NCBI RefSeq assembly: GCF_028198145.1 | Contig: NZ_CP116338.1 | Location: forward strand, 1,178,001-1,242,000 | DNA length: 64,000 nt | Direction: 5' to 3' | Source of the DNA: Microbacterium sp. nov. GSS16 | Lineage (GTDB): Bacteria; Actinomycetota; Actinomycetes; Actinomycetales; Microbacteriaceae | Part shown: positions 1-10,417 of the stretch, piece after piece | Numbering within the stretch: the first letter of the stretch is position 1 | Layout of the letters: each line of letters begins with the position of its first letter | Translations under genes and position numbers: made by a program | The notes under the pieces: model-generated | What the model saw: only the letters and a program-made list of their open reading frames with translations | What the model was told of the DNA's origin: nothing | Database searches by the model: none

Positions 1-2
1 GT

Positions 3-2033
3 GCGAAGCAGCTGCGCCAGCTCGCGGACGCGGGCATCAACACCGTGCACCTGCTGCCGTCGTTCGACATCGCGACGATCGAAGAGAACCGGACGAAGCA
101 GGCTCAGCCTGACTGCGACCTGCGCTCGTACGGTCCGGCCGACGCCGCGCAGCAGGAGTGCGTGGCGGCGGTCGCCGCCACGGACGGCTTCAACTGGGGC
201 TACGACCCGTACCACTACTCGACTCCCGAGGGCTCGTACGCGGTCAACCCCGATGGCGGCGCGCGCGTGGCGGAGTTCCGCTCGATGGTCGGCGGACTGC
301 ACGGCATGGGCCTGCAGGTCGTGCTCGACCAGGTGTTTAACCACACCGCCGAGTCGGGCCAGGCAGACCGCTCGGTGCTCGACCGAGTCGTTCCCGGCTA
401 CTTCCACCGCCTGAACGCGGCGGGTGCGGTCGAGACCTCCACGTGCTGCGAGAACGTCGCCACCGAGCACTCGGTCGCGCAGAAGCTGATGGTCGACTCG
501 GTCGTCACCTGGGCGCGTGACTACAAGGTCGACGGCTTCCGCTTCGACCTGATGGGGCACCACTCGACGGCCAACATGCGCGCTGTGCGCAAGGCGCTCG
601 ACGCCCTCACCGTGAAGGAAGACGGGGTCGACGGCAAGTCGATCCTCCTCTACGGCGAAGGCTGGAACTTCGGTGAGGTCGCTGACAACGCGCTGTTCGA
701 GCAGGCCACGCAGGGGCAGCTCGGCGGCACGGGAATCGGCACGTTCAACGACCGGCTGCGCGACGCCGTGCATGGCGGCAGCCCGGTCGACGGCTCGTCG
801 ACCTTCCGTCAGGGCTTCGGCACCGGTCTCGGCACCGACCCGAACGGCAACGCCATCAACGGCAGCGCCGAGCAGGCGCTCGCCGACCTCGGCCACGAGA
901 CCGACCTGGTCAAGCTGGGCCTGGTCGGCAACCTGCGCGACTTCGCTTTCACGACCAGCGATGGCAAGGTCACCTCGGGCGACGACATCGACTACCGCGG
1001 CTCCCGCGCCGGGTACGCCGACGAGCCCGACGAGGTCATCAACTACGTCGACGCGCACGACAACGAGACGCTGTACGACCTGTCGGTCTTCAAGCTGCCG
1101 GTCGGCACCTCGATGGCAGACCGGGTGCGCATGAACACGCTGTCGCTCGCCACGGTGACGCTGTCGCAGTCACCGTCGTTCTGGCATGCGGGCACCGAGC
1201 TGCTTCGCTCGAAGTCGCTCGACCGCAACAGCTACGACTCCGGCGACTGGTTCAACCGCATCGACTGGACGGGCAAGGAGTCGACGTTCGGATCCGGTCT
1301 GCCGATGGCCGCCGACAACGAAGAGAAGTGGGGCATCATGCGCCCGCTGCTCGAGAACGCGGCGCTCAAGCCGAAGCCTGCCGACATCGCCGAAGCAGAG
1401 GCGAGTGCCCTCGACCTGCTGCGCGTGCGCGGCGAGGTCGGCCTGCTGCGCCTCGGGTCGGCGAAGCTGATCGAGCAGAAGGTCTCCTTCCCCAACGGGG
1501 GAGCGGATGCCACTCCCGGCGTCATCACGATGCAGATCGACGACCTCGAGGGCGCTGACGCCGACCCCGAGCTCGACGGCGCCCTGGTGATCTTCAACGC
1601 CTCGCCGAAGGCCGTCACCCAGACGGTCGCAGACCTGGCCGGCCGCTCGTTCGGCCTCACGCCGGCACAGGCCAAGGGCTCGGACGCGGTCGTGAAGACG
1701 ACGAAGTGGGATGCCAAGGCCGGCAAGGTCACGGTGCCCGCACGCACGGTGGCGGTGCTCGTCGACACGCAGGACGAGCCGACGGAGCCGACGGAGCCGA
1801 CCGAGCCGACGGAGCCGACCGAGCCGAGCCAGCCCAGCGCCGGCGGCGACTCCGGTCAGCCCAGTGCGGGCGGATCGGGCTCGGCCGCCGACGGCGAGCT
1901 CGCGATCACGGGCGCCGAGGCGCCGTGGGCGGCGGCCGTCGGTGCGACGCTGCTGCTGGTGCTGGGGGCCGGGCTGGTGCTCCTGCGCCGCCGCGCAGTC
2001 GCCGCGGTCGCCGCCGACGCCGAGGTCGACTAA
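3..2033 (+). CDS. pulA: Pullulanase-type alpha-1,6-glucosidase, cell-wall anchored (5' end missing)
   Basis: This is a GH13 debranching enzyme that cuts alpha-1,6 bonds in pullulan, glycogen or starch outside the cell. The reading frame is already open at the left edge, so the N-terminal carbohydrate-binding and early catalytic parts lie outside the window. Visible catalytic blocks are DGFRFDLMGHH (nucleophile Asp at 546-548), LLYGEGWNFGE (acid/base Glu) and YVDAHDNETLYD. A pullulanase-type C-terminal domain follows. The C-terminus has five EPT triplets, a Ser/Gly/Pro linker, the sorting signal LAITG, a hydrophobic helix and an RRR tail. LAxTG is the form used by class E sortases of high-GC Gram-positives, so I infer covalent anchoring to the wall. 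The N-terminal signal peptide is expected but not visible. The family assignment is firm; the exact substrate is not. Confidence 0.93.
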   Translation, partial: AKQLRQLADAGINTVHLLPSFDIATIEENRTKQAQPDCDLRSYGPADAAQQECVAAVAATDGFNWGYDPYHYSTPEGSYAVNPDGGARVAEFRSMVGGLHGMGLQVVLDQVFNHTAESGQADRSVLDRVVPGYFHRLNAAGAVETSTCCENVATEHSVAQKLMVDSVVTWARDYKVDGFRFDLMGHHSTANMRAVRKALDALTVKEDGVDGKSILLYGEGWNFGEVADNALFEQATQGQLGGTGIGTFNDRLRDAVHGGSPVDGSSTFRQGFGTGLGTDPNGNAINGSAEQALADLGHETDLVKLGLVGNLRDFAFTTSDGKVTSGDDIDYRGSRAGYADEPDEVINYVDAHDNETLYDLSVFKLPVGTSMADRVRMNTLSLATVTLSQSPSFWHAGTELLRSKSLDRNSYDSGDWFNRIDWTGKESTFGSGLPMAADNEEKWGIMRPLLENAALKPKPADIAEAEASALDLLRVRGEVGLLRLGSAKLIEQKVSFPNGGADATPGVITMQIDDLEGADADPELDGALVIFNASPKAVTQTVADLAGRSFGLTPAQAKGSDAVVKTTKWDAKAGKVTVPARTVAVLVDTQDEPTEPTEPTEPTEPTEPSQPSAGGDSGQPSAGGSGSAADGELAITGAEAPWAAAVGATLLLVLGAGLVLLRRRAVAAVAADAEVD

Positions 2034-2070
2034 GTCGGCGGGACGCATCACAGCATCCGGATCAACAGAG

Positions 2071-2104
2071 AAGCGCCGGTCACCCGAGGGGGTGACCGGC
2101 GCTT
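2071..2104. terminator. Bidirectional hairpin terminator
   Basis: A perfect 14-bp inverted repeat (AAGCGCCGGTCACC / GGTGACCGGCGCTT) with a 6-nt loop lies between the converging pullulanase and M6 protease genes. There is no long T-tract, as is usual in high-GC actinobacteria. The stem itself begins with AA and ends with TT. Confidence 0.85.
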
Positions 2105-2128
2105 CCTGGTGCGGTCAGTGGGTGATGA

Positions 2129-4942
2129 TCACTTGACCTGGGGAGGCGTGACCGAGATGAGGGCTGCGGTGTCGTGCTGCATCGACTTCTTGACGGTGAT
2201 CACCGTGCCGTAGCCGACGCCCGCGTCAGCCGGGTTGCCGCTGCCCAGCACGGTGCCGCCCAGATCGAGACCGTAGAGGTCTGTCGCCGGGGAGCCATCC
2301 GCGTTCACCACGCGAGTGGTGTACGGGGCGTCGCCGACCGACGGCACGACGACCGAGGCGTCGCGCAGTCGGTAGTAGAGGTCCTCACCGCGGACCTCGA
2401 TGCCGGGCACCCAGCCCTTGTCGTCGGTGAAGGTGCTCACCGCCGGCTGTGGCGCGAGCGTGGTGCACGCCTCGTTGTAGTTCCCATCGACCGAACAGTC
2501 CTTGAACGAGTACGTCGGCTGGGTGCCGAACGCCGCATTCGAGCTCTGTGCACGGCTGGAGATGTTCTTCAACGGCGACGGGTCCATCGCGGCCTGTGCG
2601 CCGGTGCGGCGCAACGGGTCGAAGTGGCTGTCGACGAGCAGCAGGCCGCCCTTGGCACCCCAGCTCGGCAGGGCCGTGTGGTTGGCGGCGACGTGGTTGG
2701 TGTCGCCATAGGTGGTGTCGCGGTACCAGACCAGCGCGCCCGGTGCGTTGTACGGCACCTTCTCGACCTTCCATGCCTCGTCGCTGTACACGGTGGTGTA
2801 GCCGTACTTCAGGCCCTCGTCGAAGCCGTCGAGGTTGCGCCACTCGACCAGGTAGTACTGCGCCTTGATCTGCGTGCCGCTGTCGTGGTGCCAGCCGGTC
2901 CCGGTCGTGTCGGTCCAGGTGTTGACGGCGGCCGTCCAGCCGTTGTCGCCGGATTCGACATCGTCGGTCCACACGGCGGTGCCCGCGCTGGTCAGCGCGA
3001 AGTCGTCGGCGAACCAACCGCGCTCTTCGAACGCCGCGTCGGTCGCCTGGCGCAGACGCACCTGGATGTCCTGACCGGCGAACGCGGTCAGATCGATGTA
3101 GTCGTGGCGCCATCCGTCGGTGGATCCGGTGAGACCGTACTTCTTGCCGCCGAAGTCCTTCAGGCGACCATTCGGGTCGGAGTAGCCGTCGTCGGTCGAG
3201 ACCAGGTTGCCGGCCTCGTCGTAGACCTTCTGCTCGCCCCACGTCTTGCCGCCGTCGGTCGACACCTCGACGAAGCCGAAGTCCCAGTCCTCTTCGATGA
3301 CGTAGTCGTTCCACATCCAGAACCGTGCGTCTGCCGGCACGTCGTCGATCGAGCGGCTGAGCGTCACGTCGGCCCAGCTCTGGTCGGCGCCGGAGTACCA
3401 CATATCCGCACCGCTGTGCGGGGTCGTCAGCACGATCTTCTTGTCGGGCAGATTCACCTTGATGCCGTCCTCGGTGCCCTTCTTGGGGCGCGAGGTCTGG
3501 CCGACCTTGATCGTGCGCGAGCGCTCGCCGGGGTTCACGACCTCCGGCTCGACCCAGCCGAGGATCCACTTGTCCCAGAGTCCCATGTGCGTGGGCATCG
3601 ACTGGAAGATCGGACCCGAGTGCGAGCCCGAGCTCATCAGATCCCAGAAGTCGATGTCGGAGTTGCCGGCGTTCGACGTGTCGTACAGGTCGGGCAGACC
3701 CAGGTCGTGGCCGTACTCGTGGGCGAACACGCCCACCCCCGAGTCCTCGGGCTGCACGATGTAGTTGGAGATCTTCAGATCGGTGCCGGGGATCGTCGCA
3801 CCGCCGGCCACAGCCGAGGAGTGCGCCCAGATGGCGTAGGTGCCCTCGGCCCCGCCGCCGCCGGACTTGTCGGCGCCGGCGTGCACGAGCACGACGTGGT
3901 CGATCACGCCGTCCGGCTCGAGCACGTTGCCGTCGCCGTCACGGTCGCCCTGGTCTTCGATGTCGTAGTCGGCCCAGGGGAAGTCGGGATTCTGAGCCGC
4001 CACGGCGGCGACGGCGTCGATCGGCAGCTGACCCGGTCCGAGCGGGTTGTCGGGGTGCCCCTGCATGTCCTGCATCGCCCCGGCCTCCCATTCGCCGGCG
4101 TCGTTCTTGTGGCAGACGGTGGCGCCGTAGTAGCCCTCGGAGTGCGGCACCGTGACCCACTCGGTCGCGGATCCGCTGAGCGAGTATCCGCCCCGGGACA
4201 TCTCCTCGTACATGTTCTTCATGGTGTAGCCCGAGATGTCGAAGCCGGGCTTGCCGTCGGGACCCGTCAGATCTGTGCGCACTCGCTCGGTGATGCCCTC
4301 TTCGGTGAACAGCATCTTGTTGAAGTGCTCACTCGAGAAGTCCGGCACCCACATCGAGTTGTTGTCGAGGTGCTCGCTGTCGGCCGGGTTCGGGATGTTG
4401 TTGTGCAGCGTCGGACTCTGCACGCTGCCCGGCTTGCAGTCGGTGGCACCGAACTCGGTGGGCACGTACAGGTCGCTGAAGTCGTCGGTGCCATCGAACT
4501 CGACGAGGATGGTGAGCAGCTTCGCCTGCTGTGTGGTCTTCGCCTTCTTCAGCTGCTTGGGGCTCTTTCCCGTCTTCAGGGACTTCGCCTCGGTCTTGGC
4601 CAGCTGCGCTGCTGCCTTGGGGTTGCCCTGAGCGAACTTCTGGTCGTGGGCTTCGGCCCGCTCGAGTGCCTTTCCGCTCACCGAGCGCTTCTGCCGACCA
4701 CTCGTGTCGGCGATCGGCGTGTCGGCGGGCACCTCGACGATGCTGTCGGTACGCGGAGCGACGTAGTTCATGTAGTACTCGCCGGCTCCGATCTCGGGCG
4801 CCGCCAGTGGCGCCCTGCTGTCGGGCGACGGGGCCGCCGTCGCGGTCGCGCTGCCGAGGGCCGTGAGGCCCGCGGCTGCGATCACGAAGGCGGACGTTGC
4901 AGCCACCGCGCGTCGTCGCGCTGGGGCAGTCCGTTGTGACAT
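2129..4942 (-). CDS. Secreted immune inhibitor A-like metalloprotease (peptidase M6)
   Basis: The product is a large secreted zinc endopeptidase of 937 residues. It has an N-terminal signal peptide (RRR, then an Ala-rich hydrophobic stretch, with cleavage likely after ATATA near residue 36). A charged propeptide-like region follows. The M6 catalytic domain carries HEYGHDLGLPDLYD around residue 405, where HEYGH is the zinc-binding HExxH. Downstream are beta-rich modules, including a DDVESGDNGW stretch like MAM or jellyroll domains. The family is known from Bacillus InhA, which degrades host antimicrobial proteins; here a general role in protein scavenging is as likely. The ATG at 4942 is preceded by a good GGAGGGAG ribosome site. 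It is a single gene, converging on the terminator shared with pulA and divergent from mmsA. Confidence 0.92.
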   Translation of the reverse strand: MSQRTAPARRRAVAATSAFVIAAAGLTALGSATATAAPSPDSRAPLAAPEIGAGEYYMNYVAPRTDSIVEVPADTPIADTSGRQKRSVSGKALERAEAHDQKFAQGNPKAAAQLAKTEAKSLKTGKSPKQLKKAKTTQQAKLLTILVEFDGTDDFSDLYVPTEFGATDCKPGSVQSPTLHNNIPNPADSEHLDNNSMWVPDFSSEHFNKMLFTEEGITERVRTDLTGPDGKPGFDISGYTMKNMYEEMSRGGYSLSGSATEWVTVPHSEGYYGATVCHKNDAGEWEAGAMQDMQGHPDNPLGPGQLPIDAVAAVAAQNPDFPWADYDIEDQGDRDGDGNVLEPDGVIDHVVLVHAGADKSGGGGAEGTYAIWAHSSAVAGGATIPGTDLKISNYIVQPEDSGVGVFAHEYGHDLGLPDLYDTSNAGNSDIDFWDLMSSGSHSGPIFQSMPTHMGLWDKWILGWVEPEVVNPGERSRTIKVGQTSRPKKGTEDGIKVNLPDKKIVLTTPHSGADMWYSGADQSWADVTLSRSIDDVPADARFWMWNDYVIEEDWDFGFVEVSTDGGKTWGEQKVYDEAGNLVSTDDGYSDPNGRLKDFGGKKYGLTGSTDGWRHDYIDLTAFAGQDIQVRLRQATDAAFEERGWFADDFALTSAGTAVWTDDVESGDNGWTAAVNTWTDTTGTGWHHDSGTQIKAQYYLVEWRNLDGFDEGLKYGYTTVYSDEAWKVEKVPYNAPGALVWYRDTTYGDTNHVAANHTALPSWGAKGGLLLVDSHFDPLRRTGAQAAMDPSPLKNISSRAQSSNAAFGTQPTYSFKDCSVDGNYNEACTTLAPQPAVSTFTDDKGWVPGIEVRGEDLYYRLRDASVVVPSVGDAPYTTRVVNADGSPATDLYGLDLGGTVLGSGNPADAGVGYGTVITVKKSMQHDTAALISVTPPQVK

Positions 4943-5112
4943 TGCTTCTCCCTCCGGACACCGTCGCGCAGGGGTCTCGCAACGGTGCGAAATGAACCAC
5001 CCCGATCGGGGCGGACCTATACGGGTTTACCTGGAGAAACGCTGAGAGGGAAGAGGGAACCCAAGAAAAGTTGAACTGGTGCGCGGACGAGGCCGCGCCG
5101 CTGCACTGCTAG

Positions 5113-5124
5113 TAGGGGTCCCTA
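5113..5124. promoter_or_regulatory. Candidate operator upstream of the valine-catabolic operon
   Basis: TAGGG-GT-CCCTA is an inverted repeat embedded in two direct copies of CTAGTA (5109-5114 and 5122-5127). It lies 67 nt before mmsA, in the divergent region between the protease gene and mmsA. No regulator gene adjoins it, so the binding protein is unknown. A second perfect palindrome, CCCCGATCGGGG, lies at 5000-5011 closer to the protease gene. Confidence 0.4.
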
Positions 5125-5190
5125 GTAATTACTCGGGATGCCGCGTATCGTGGTCAGTGTGCCAAAGACGGCGCAGAGGAGTGTCACACA

Positions 5191-6693
<1,503 letters not shown>

Positions 6694-6704
6694 GAGCCGC
6701 AGCC

Positions 6705-7895
6705 ATGACCATGATCGAACCCACCACCGTCACCGCCGAAGAGCGCGAGGCGATCCTCGGCGCCGTGCGCGAGTTCGCCGAGACCGAACTCGCACCTTTC
6801 GCCGCTGAGCGCGACGAGAAGCACATCTTCCCGCGGGAGTCGCTGCGCCGAGCCGGCGAACTGGGCCTGGGCGGCATCTACGTCGGCGAGGAGTTCGGCG
6901 GAACCGCGCTGAGCCGCACCGACACCGTCGCCATCTTCGAGGAGCTCGCCAAGGGCGACCCGGCGGTCGCCGCGTACATCTCCATCCACAACATGGTGGC
7001 GTGGATGATCGACACCTACGGCGACGACGATCAGCGCTCGCAGTGGCTGCCGGCGCTGACTGCGATGCAGGAGTTCGGCGGCTACTGCCTGACCGAGCCG
7101 GGTGTCGGATCGGATGCCGCGAACCTCGCCACCAGCGCCGTTCGCGACGGCGACGACTACCTGATCACGGGTGTGAAGCAGTTCATCTCGGGTGCGGGCG
7201 AGGCCGGGGTCTACGTCGTCATGGCGCGCACCGGCGATCAGGGCTCGGGCGCGAAGGGCATCTCGGCGTTCCTCGTGCCTGGCGGCGCCGAGAACCTCAG
7301 CTTCGGCGCAAACGAGAAGAAGATGGGCTGGCACGCCCAGCCCACCCGCCAGGTCATCTTCGACGGAGTTCGGGTTCCGGCATCCGCCCTGCTCGGGGAG
7401 GAGGGGCGCGGCTTCGCGATCGCCATGTCGGCGCTCAACGGGGGCCGGCTGAACATCGCTTCCTGCTCGCTGGGGGGCGCGCAGTGGGCGATCGAGAAGG
7501 CGGTGCAGTACGTGCACGAGCGGGTCGCGTTCGGCGAGCCGCTCGCCGAGAAGCAGTCGATCCTGTTCGCGATCGCCGACATGCGCACCGAGCTGCAGGC
7601 CGCGCGCCTTATGGTGCGCGACGGTGCGCAGGCGGTCGACGAGAGGGCTCCGGATGCCACGATGCGCTGCGCCATGGCCAAGCGCTTCGCCACCGATGCG
7701 GGCTTCGAGGTCGCCAACCGGGCGCTTCAGCTGCACGGCGGCTACGGCTATCTGCAGGACTACGGCCTCGAGCGGGTGGTGCGCGATCTGCGGGTGCACC
7801 AGATCCTGGAGGGGACGAACGAGATCATGCGGCTCATCGTCGGACGCGAGATGCTGCGTCCGGCGGGCTCGGCGTCTATGCGGAGCGCATCATGA
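6705..7895 (+). CDS. Acyl-CoA dehydrogenase, probably isobutyryl-CoA dehydrogenase
   Basis: This is an FAD-dependent alpha,beta-dehydrogenase of 396 residues, in the cytosol. Typical blocks are YCLTEPGVGSDAANL, KQFISGAGEAGVYVVMARTG, MGWHAQPTRQVIFDGVRVP and the C-terminal LHGGYGYLQDYGLERVVRDLRVHQILEGTNEIMR. The open frame extends 5' to 6549 but overlaps mmsA. The ATG at 6705, eleven nt after the mmsA stop, is the natural start. Placement between mmsA and mmsB points to isobutyryl-CoA (valine) as substrate, though other short branched acyl-CoAs are possible. Its electrons need ETF, and etfBA is encoded at 17384-19133. The 3' end overlaps mmsB by ATGA. Confidence 0.92.
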   Translation: MTMIEPTTVTAEEREAILGAVREFAETELAPFAAERDEKHIFPRESLRRAGELGLGGIYVGEEFGGTALSRTDTVAIFEELAKGDPAVAAYISIHNMVAWMIDTYGDDDQRSQWLPALTAMQEFGGYCLTEPGVGSDAANLATSAVRDGDDYLITGVKQFISGAGEAGVYVVMARTGDQGSGAKGISAFLVPGGAENLSFGANEKKMGWHAQPTRQVIFDGVRVPASALLGEEGRGFAIAMSALNGGRLNIASCSLGGAQWAIEKAVQYVHERVAFGEPLAEKQSILFAIADMRTELQAARLMVRDGAQAVDERAPDATMRCAMAKRFATDAGFEVANRALQLHGGYGYLQDYGLERVVRDLRVHQILEGTNEIMRLIVGREMLRPAGSASMRSAS

Positions 7896-8779
7896 CCCGC
7901 ATCGCCTTCCTGGGGCTCGGGCACATGGGACTGCCCATGGCCGTGAATCTCGTGCAGGCGGGGCACGACGTGCACGGGTTCGACCTCGTGCCCGCCGCGA
8001 TCGACGCCGCGCGCGAGGCGGGCATCCCGGTCGCCGCCAGCGGCGCCCAGGCGGTGGCGGATGCCGAGGTCGTGATCACGATGTTCCCGGCCGGCAGGCA
8101 CGTGATCGCCGCATACCAGGACGAGCTGCTCGCGGCGGCGCCGCCGGGGACCCTGTTCATCGAATCGTCGACCATCGCCGTAGACGAGGCGCGCACCGCG
8201 CACGAACTGGCGATCGCCGCGGGACACCGCAATGTTGACGCACCCGTCTCGGGCGGAGTGGTGGGCGCCGAGAACGGCACACTCGCTTTCATGGTCGGCG
8301 GCTCCGACGAGGACTTCGCCTCGGCGCTGCCGCTGCTCGAGGCGATGGGCAAGCGCATCGTGCACTGCGGCGGGCCGGGCCTCGGTCAGGCGGCGAAGGT
8401 GTGCAACAACATGATCCTCGCGGTGTCGCAGATCGCGGTCGCTGAGGCGTTCGTGCTCGGCGAGCGACTCGGTCTCGAGCATCAGGCGCTGTTCGACGTG
8501 GTCTCACAGGCATCCGGTCAGTGCTGGTCGATCACGACCAACTGCCCGGTCCCTGGGCCGGTGCCGACCAGCCCGGCCAACCGCGACTACCAGCCCGGCT
8601 TCGCCGGAGCGCTCATGGCGAAGGATCTCGGCCTCGCGCTGCAGGCGATAGACCAGACCGGAACGGATGCCAGGATGGGCCGTCTCGCGCAGCAGCTGTA
8701 CGCCGCATTCGCGGCGGGCGAGGGTGCGGGTCGCGACTTCTCGGGCATCATCACCGACATCCGCGAGGGCACGGTCTGA
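7892..8779 (+). CDS. mmsB: 3-hydroxyisobutyrate dehydrogenase
   Basis: The enzyme oxidises 3-hydroxyisobutyrate to methylmalonate semialdehyde, the substrate of MmsA. The 295-residue product starts with a Rossmann motif FLGLGHMGLPMAVNLVQAGH. It has the beta-hydroxyacid dehydrogenase signature VDAPVSGGVVGAENGTLAFMVGG and the catalytic-lysine region GLGQAAKVCNNMIL. The ATG overlaps the preceding stop (ATGA), so translation is coupled. The long frame reaching 5' to 7001 is an out-of-frame artefact within the acyl-CoA dehydrogenase gene. A 279-nt gap with two palindromic repeats follows before the next gene of the pathway. Confidence 0.95.
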   Translation: MTRIAFLGLGHMGLPMAVNLVQAGHDVHGFDLVPAAIDAAREAGIPVAASGAQAVADAEVVITMFPAGRHVIAAYQDELLAAAPPGTLFIESSTIAVDEARTAHELAIAAGHRNVDAPVSGGVVGAENGTLAFMVGGSDEDFASALPLLEAMGKRIVHCGGPGLGQAAKVCNNMILAVSQIAVAEAFVLGERLGLEHQALFDVVSQASGQCWSITTNCPVPGPVPTSPANRDYQPGFAGALMAKDLGLALQAIDQTGTDARMGRLAQQLYAAFAAGEGAGRDFSGIITDIREGTV

Positions 8780-8801
8780 GGGGGTCGCCATGCTCCGGCG
8801 G

Positions 8802-8852
8802 CTGGGCCCATATGGTCGCCTCGTCCGCCAGGATGCGGCCATTCGGGCCCAG
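8802..8852. repeat. Palindromic repeat family A, copy 1
   Basis: A 51-nt imperfect palindrome. It begins CTGGGCCCATATGG and ends GCGGCCATTCGGGCCCAG, so the arms pair over about 18 nt around a loop rich in TCGTCCG. It lies between mmsB and the enoyl-CoA hydratase gene. Copies of identical length are at 8904, 40745 and 40828. Confidence 0.85.
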
Positions 8853-8903
8853 TCGCGCCCACGCGGTCGGCGGCGGATCGCGGGCCTGCCCCAGCGGTGT
8901 CGG

Positions 8904-8954
8904 CTGGGCCCACATGGTCGCCTCGTCCGCGAGATTGCAGCCATATGGGACCAG
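8904..8954. repeat. Palindromic repeat family A, copy 2
   Basis: 51 nt, same orientation as copy 1 and starting 102 nt after it. It begins CTGGGCCCACATGG and ends GCCATATGGGACCAG. The left arm and loop start (TCGCCTCGTCCG) match copy 1 exactly, while the right arm carries compensating changes. Confidence 0.85.
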
Positions 8955-9058
8955 CGGCAGAAGCGTCGACGACCCGCCGCACCTCGGCGGGCGGCTGCGA
9001 CGCCGTGGCGACCTGAGATACTGGAGGCGCCGCGACGTGGCGGCGGGAGGGGAGCGAC

Positions 9059-9835
9059 ATGTCCGAGTACGAGACGATCCTTGTCGAACAGCGAGGACGG
9101 GTGGGCTGGATCACCCTCAACCGGCCGGAGGCGCTGAACGCCCTGAACGGCCAGGTCTCCGAGGAGGTCGCCGCAGCGGCATCCGCCTTCGATGCCGACG
9201 ACGGCGTGGGCGCGATCGTGGTGACCGGCTCAGAGCGCGCGTTCGCCGCGGGCGCTGACATCAAGGAGATGGAGTCGAAGACCGGCGCCGAGATGCTCGA
9301 CACCGACCACTTCGGCGCTTGGACCCGCTTCGCCGCGGTCAGGACTCCCGTGATCGCCGCCGTGTCGGGATACGCGCTCGGCGGCGGCTGCGAGCTGGCG
9401 ATGATGTGCGACATCATCCTCGCCGCCGACACCGCCACCTTCGGCCAGCCCGAGATCAACCTCGGCGTCGTGCCTGGGATGGGCGGCACGCAGCGCCTGA
9501 TCCGCGCGGTCGGCTACTACAAGGCGGCCGAGCTCATCCTGTCGGGCCGGCTGATCAAGGCCGACGAGGCCGAGCGGATCGGACTGGTCTCGCGCATTGT
9601 GCCAGCGGCCGACCTGCTCGCCGAGGCGACCTCGCTCGCCGAGACGATCGCATCCAAGTCGCTGCCGTCGCTGTATGCGGCCAAGGCGACTCTGGATGCC
9701 GCGATGGAGACCACCCTCGAAGCAGGCCTCGACGTCGAGAAGCGCCAGTTCGCCGCACTCTTCGATACGGCGGACCAGAAGGAGGGGATGGCCGCGTTCC
9801 GTGAGAAGCGCCCCCCTCATTTCCAGCACCGATGA
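9059..9835 (+). CDS. Enoyl-CoA hydratase
   Basis: This is a crotonase-fold hydratase of 258 residues that adds water to 2-enoyl-CoA. Within the operon, methacrylyl-CoA from valine is the likely substrate. Key elements are [15 protein letters not shown], the oxyanion-hole stretches [14 protein letters not shown] and [19 protein letters not shown], and the catalytic Glu in [18 protein letters not shown]. The ATG has a GGGAGGGGAG ribosome site. It lies 279 nt after mmsB, so it may have its own promoter. The 3' end overlaps the next gene by ATGA. A dedicated 3-hydroxyisobutyryl-CoA hydrolase was not seen nearby. Confidence 0.93.
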   Translation: MSEYETILVEQRGRVGWITLNRPEALNALNGQVSEEVAAAASAFDADDGVGAIVVTGSERAFAAGADIKEMESKTGAEMLDTDHFGAWTRFAAVRTPVIAAVSGYALGGGCELAMMCDIILAADTATFGQPEINLGVVPGMGGTQRLIRAVGYYKAAELILSGRLIKADEAERIGLVSRIVPAADLLAEATSLAETIASKSLPSLYAAKATLDAAMETTLEAGLDVEKRQFAALFDTADQKEGMAAFREKRPPHFQHR

Positions 9836-10281
9836 GAATCGCCATGCACGCACTGCCTGACGACGACGACCTGACCCTCTCAGAGGGCGACCGCCGCGAG
9901 CTCGTGCAGTGGACGGTGGCCTGCGCCGAGCGGATGCTGCCGCTGTTCCTCGCCGAACGACCGAACGACAGCCGTCCCCGCGATGCCCTCGACGCCGCGC
10001 AGGCGTTCCTGCGCGGCGAACTCGGCATCGACGAGGTGCGAGAGCGCGCGTTCGCCTGCCACGCCGCAGCCCGCGAATCGAAGGATCCGAACGCCATCGC
10101 CGCCGCTCGCGTGTGCGGGCAGGCTGCGGCCGTCGCGCACATGGCCGGGCACGCCAGGCAGGTGCCCCGCTACACGGCCAAGGCGTTCCCGGGCGACCGC
10201 TCACGGCGCGACGAGGAGCTCGCCTGGCAGCGGATGCGCGTGCCCGAGCGCTTCGACCACTACGTCTACGAGGGCGACTGA
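9832..10281 (+). CDS. Imm-5-like putative immunity-type protein
   Basis: A 149-residue, all-helical cytosolic protein. Its pattern ([16 protein letters not shown], then [30 protein letters not shown], then a Trp-Gln-Arg C-terminus) matches the family often annotated as putative immunity protein, Imm-5-like. No toxin gene is visible next to it. It is translationally coupled (ATGA) to the enoyl-CoA hydratase gene, an odd place for an immunity protein and possibly a sign of a metabolic role. A second ATG at 9844 could be used. Family recognition is by sequence pattern only; the function is not established. Confidence 0.6.
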   Translation: MRIAMHALPDDDDLTLSEGDRRELVQWTVACAERMLPLFLAERPNDSRPRDALDAAQAFLRGELGIDEVRERAFACHAAARESKDPNAIAAARVCGQAAAVAHMAGHARQVPRYTAKAFPGDRSRRDEELAWQRMRVPERFDHYVYEGD

Positions 10282-10310
10282 GCGCACGCATCGCGCGCCG
10301 GGCGATCCTC

Positions 10311-10380
10311 GCGAGACTTGCTTTCCAGCACGAGACGGCGCCTCTGGAGCACTGTTTCATGCTGGAACCCAAGTCTCGCG
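10311..10380. repeat. Palindromic repeat family B, copy 1
   Basis: A 70-nt palindrome between convergent genes. It starts GCGAGACTTGCTTTCCAGCA and ends with a near reverse complement (TGCTGGAACCCAAGTCTCGC). Copies lie at 27713 and 45992. The arms of about 25 nt could form a strong stem acting as a bidirectional terminator. Confidence 0.85.
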
Positions 10381-10417
10381 CCAGAAGGCGGTGCGCAGGT
10401 CGGCGACTCAGCTCGCC

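Noticed and set aside
2174..4939. A 921-codon open frame on the plus strand opposite the M6 protease
   Set aside because: It is the antisense shadow of the protease gene. Its composition is Val/Arg-rich with no domain, and the minus strand has a signal peptide and zinc motif.
7001..7891. 5' extension of the mmsB frame through the acyl-CoA dehydrogenase gene, suggesting a fusion
   Set aside because: The extension is Arg/Gly-rich and out of frame with the clear dehydrogenase. The ATGA overlap at 7892 gives the normal family N-terminus.
8780..9058. Small gene in the gap between mmsB and the enoyl-CoA hydratase gene
   Set aside because: The open frames there consist of family A repeat DNA and have no start context or family pattern.
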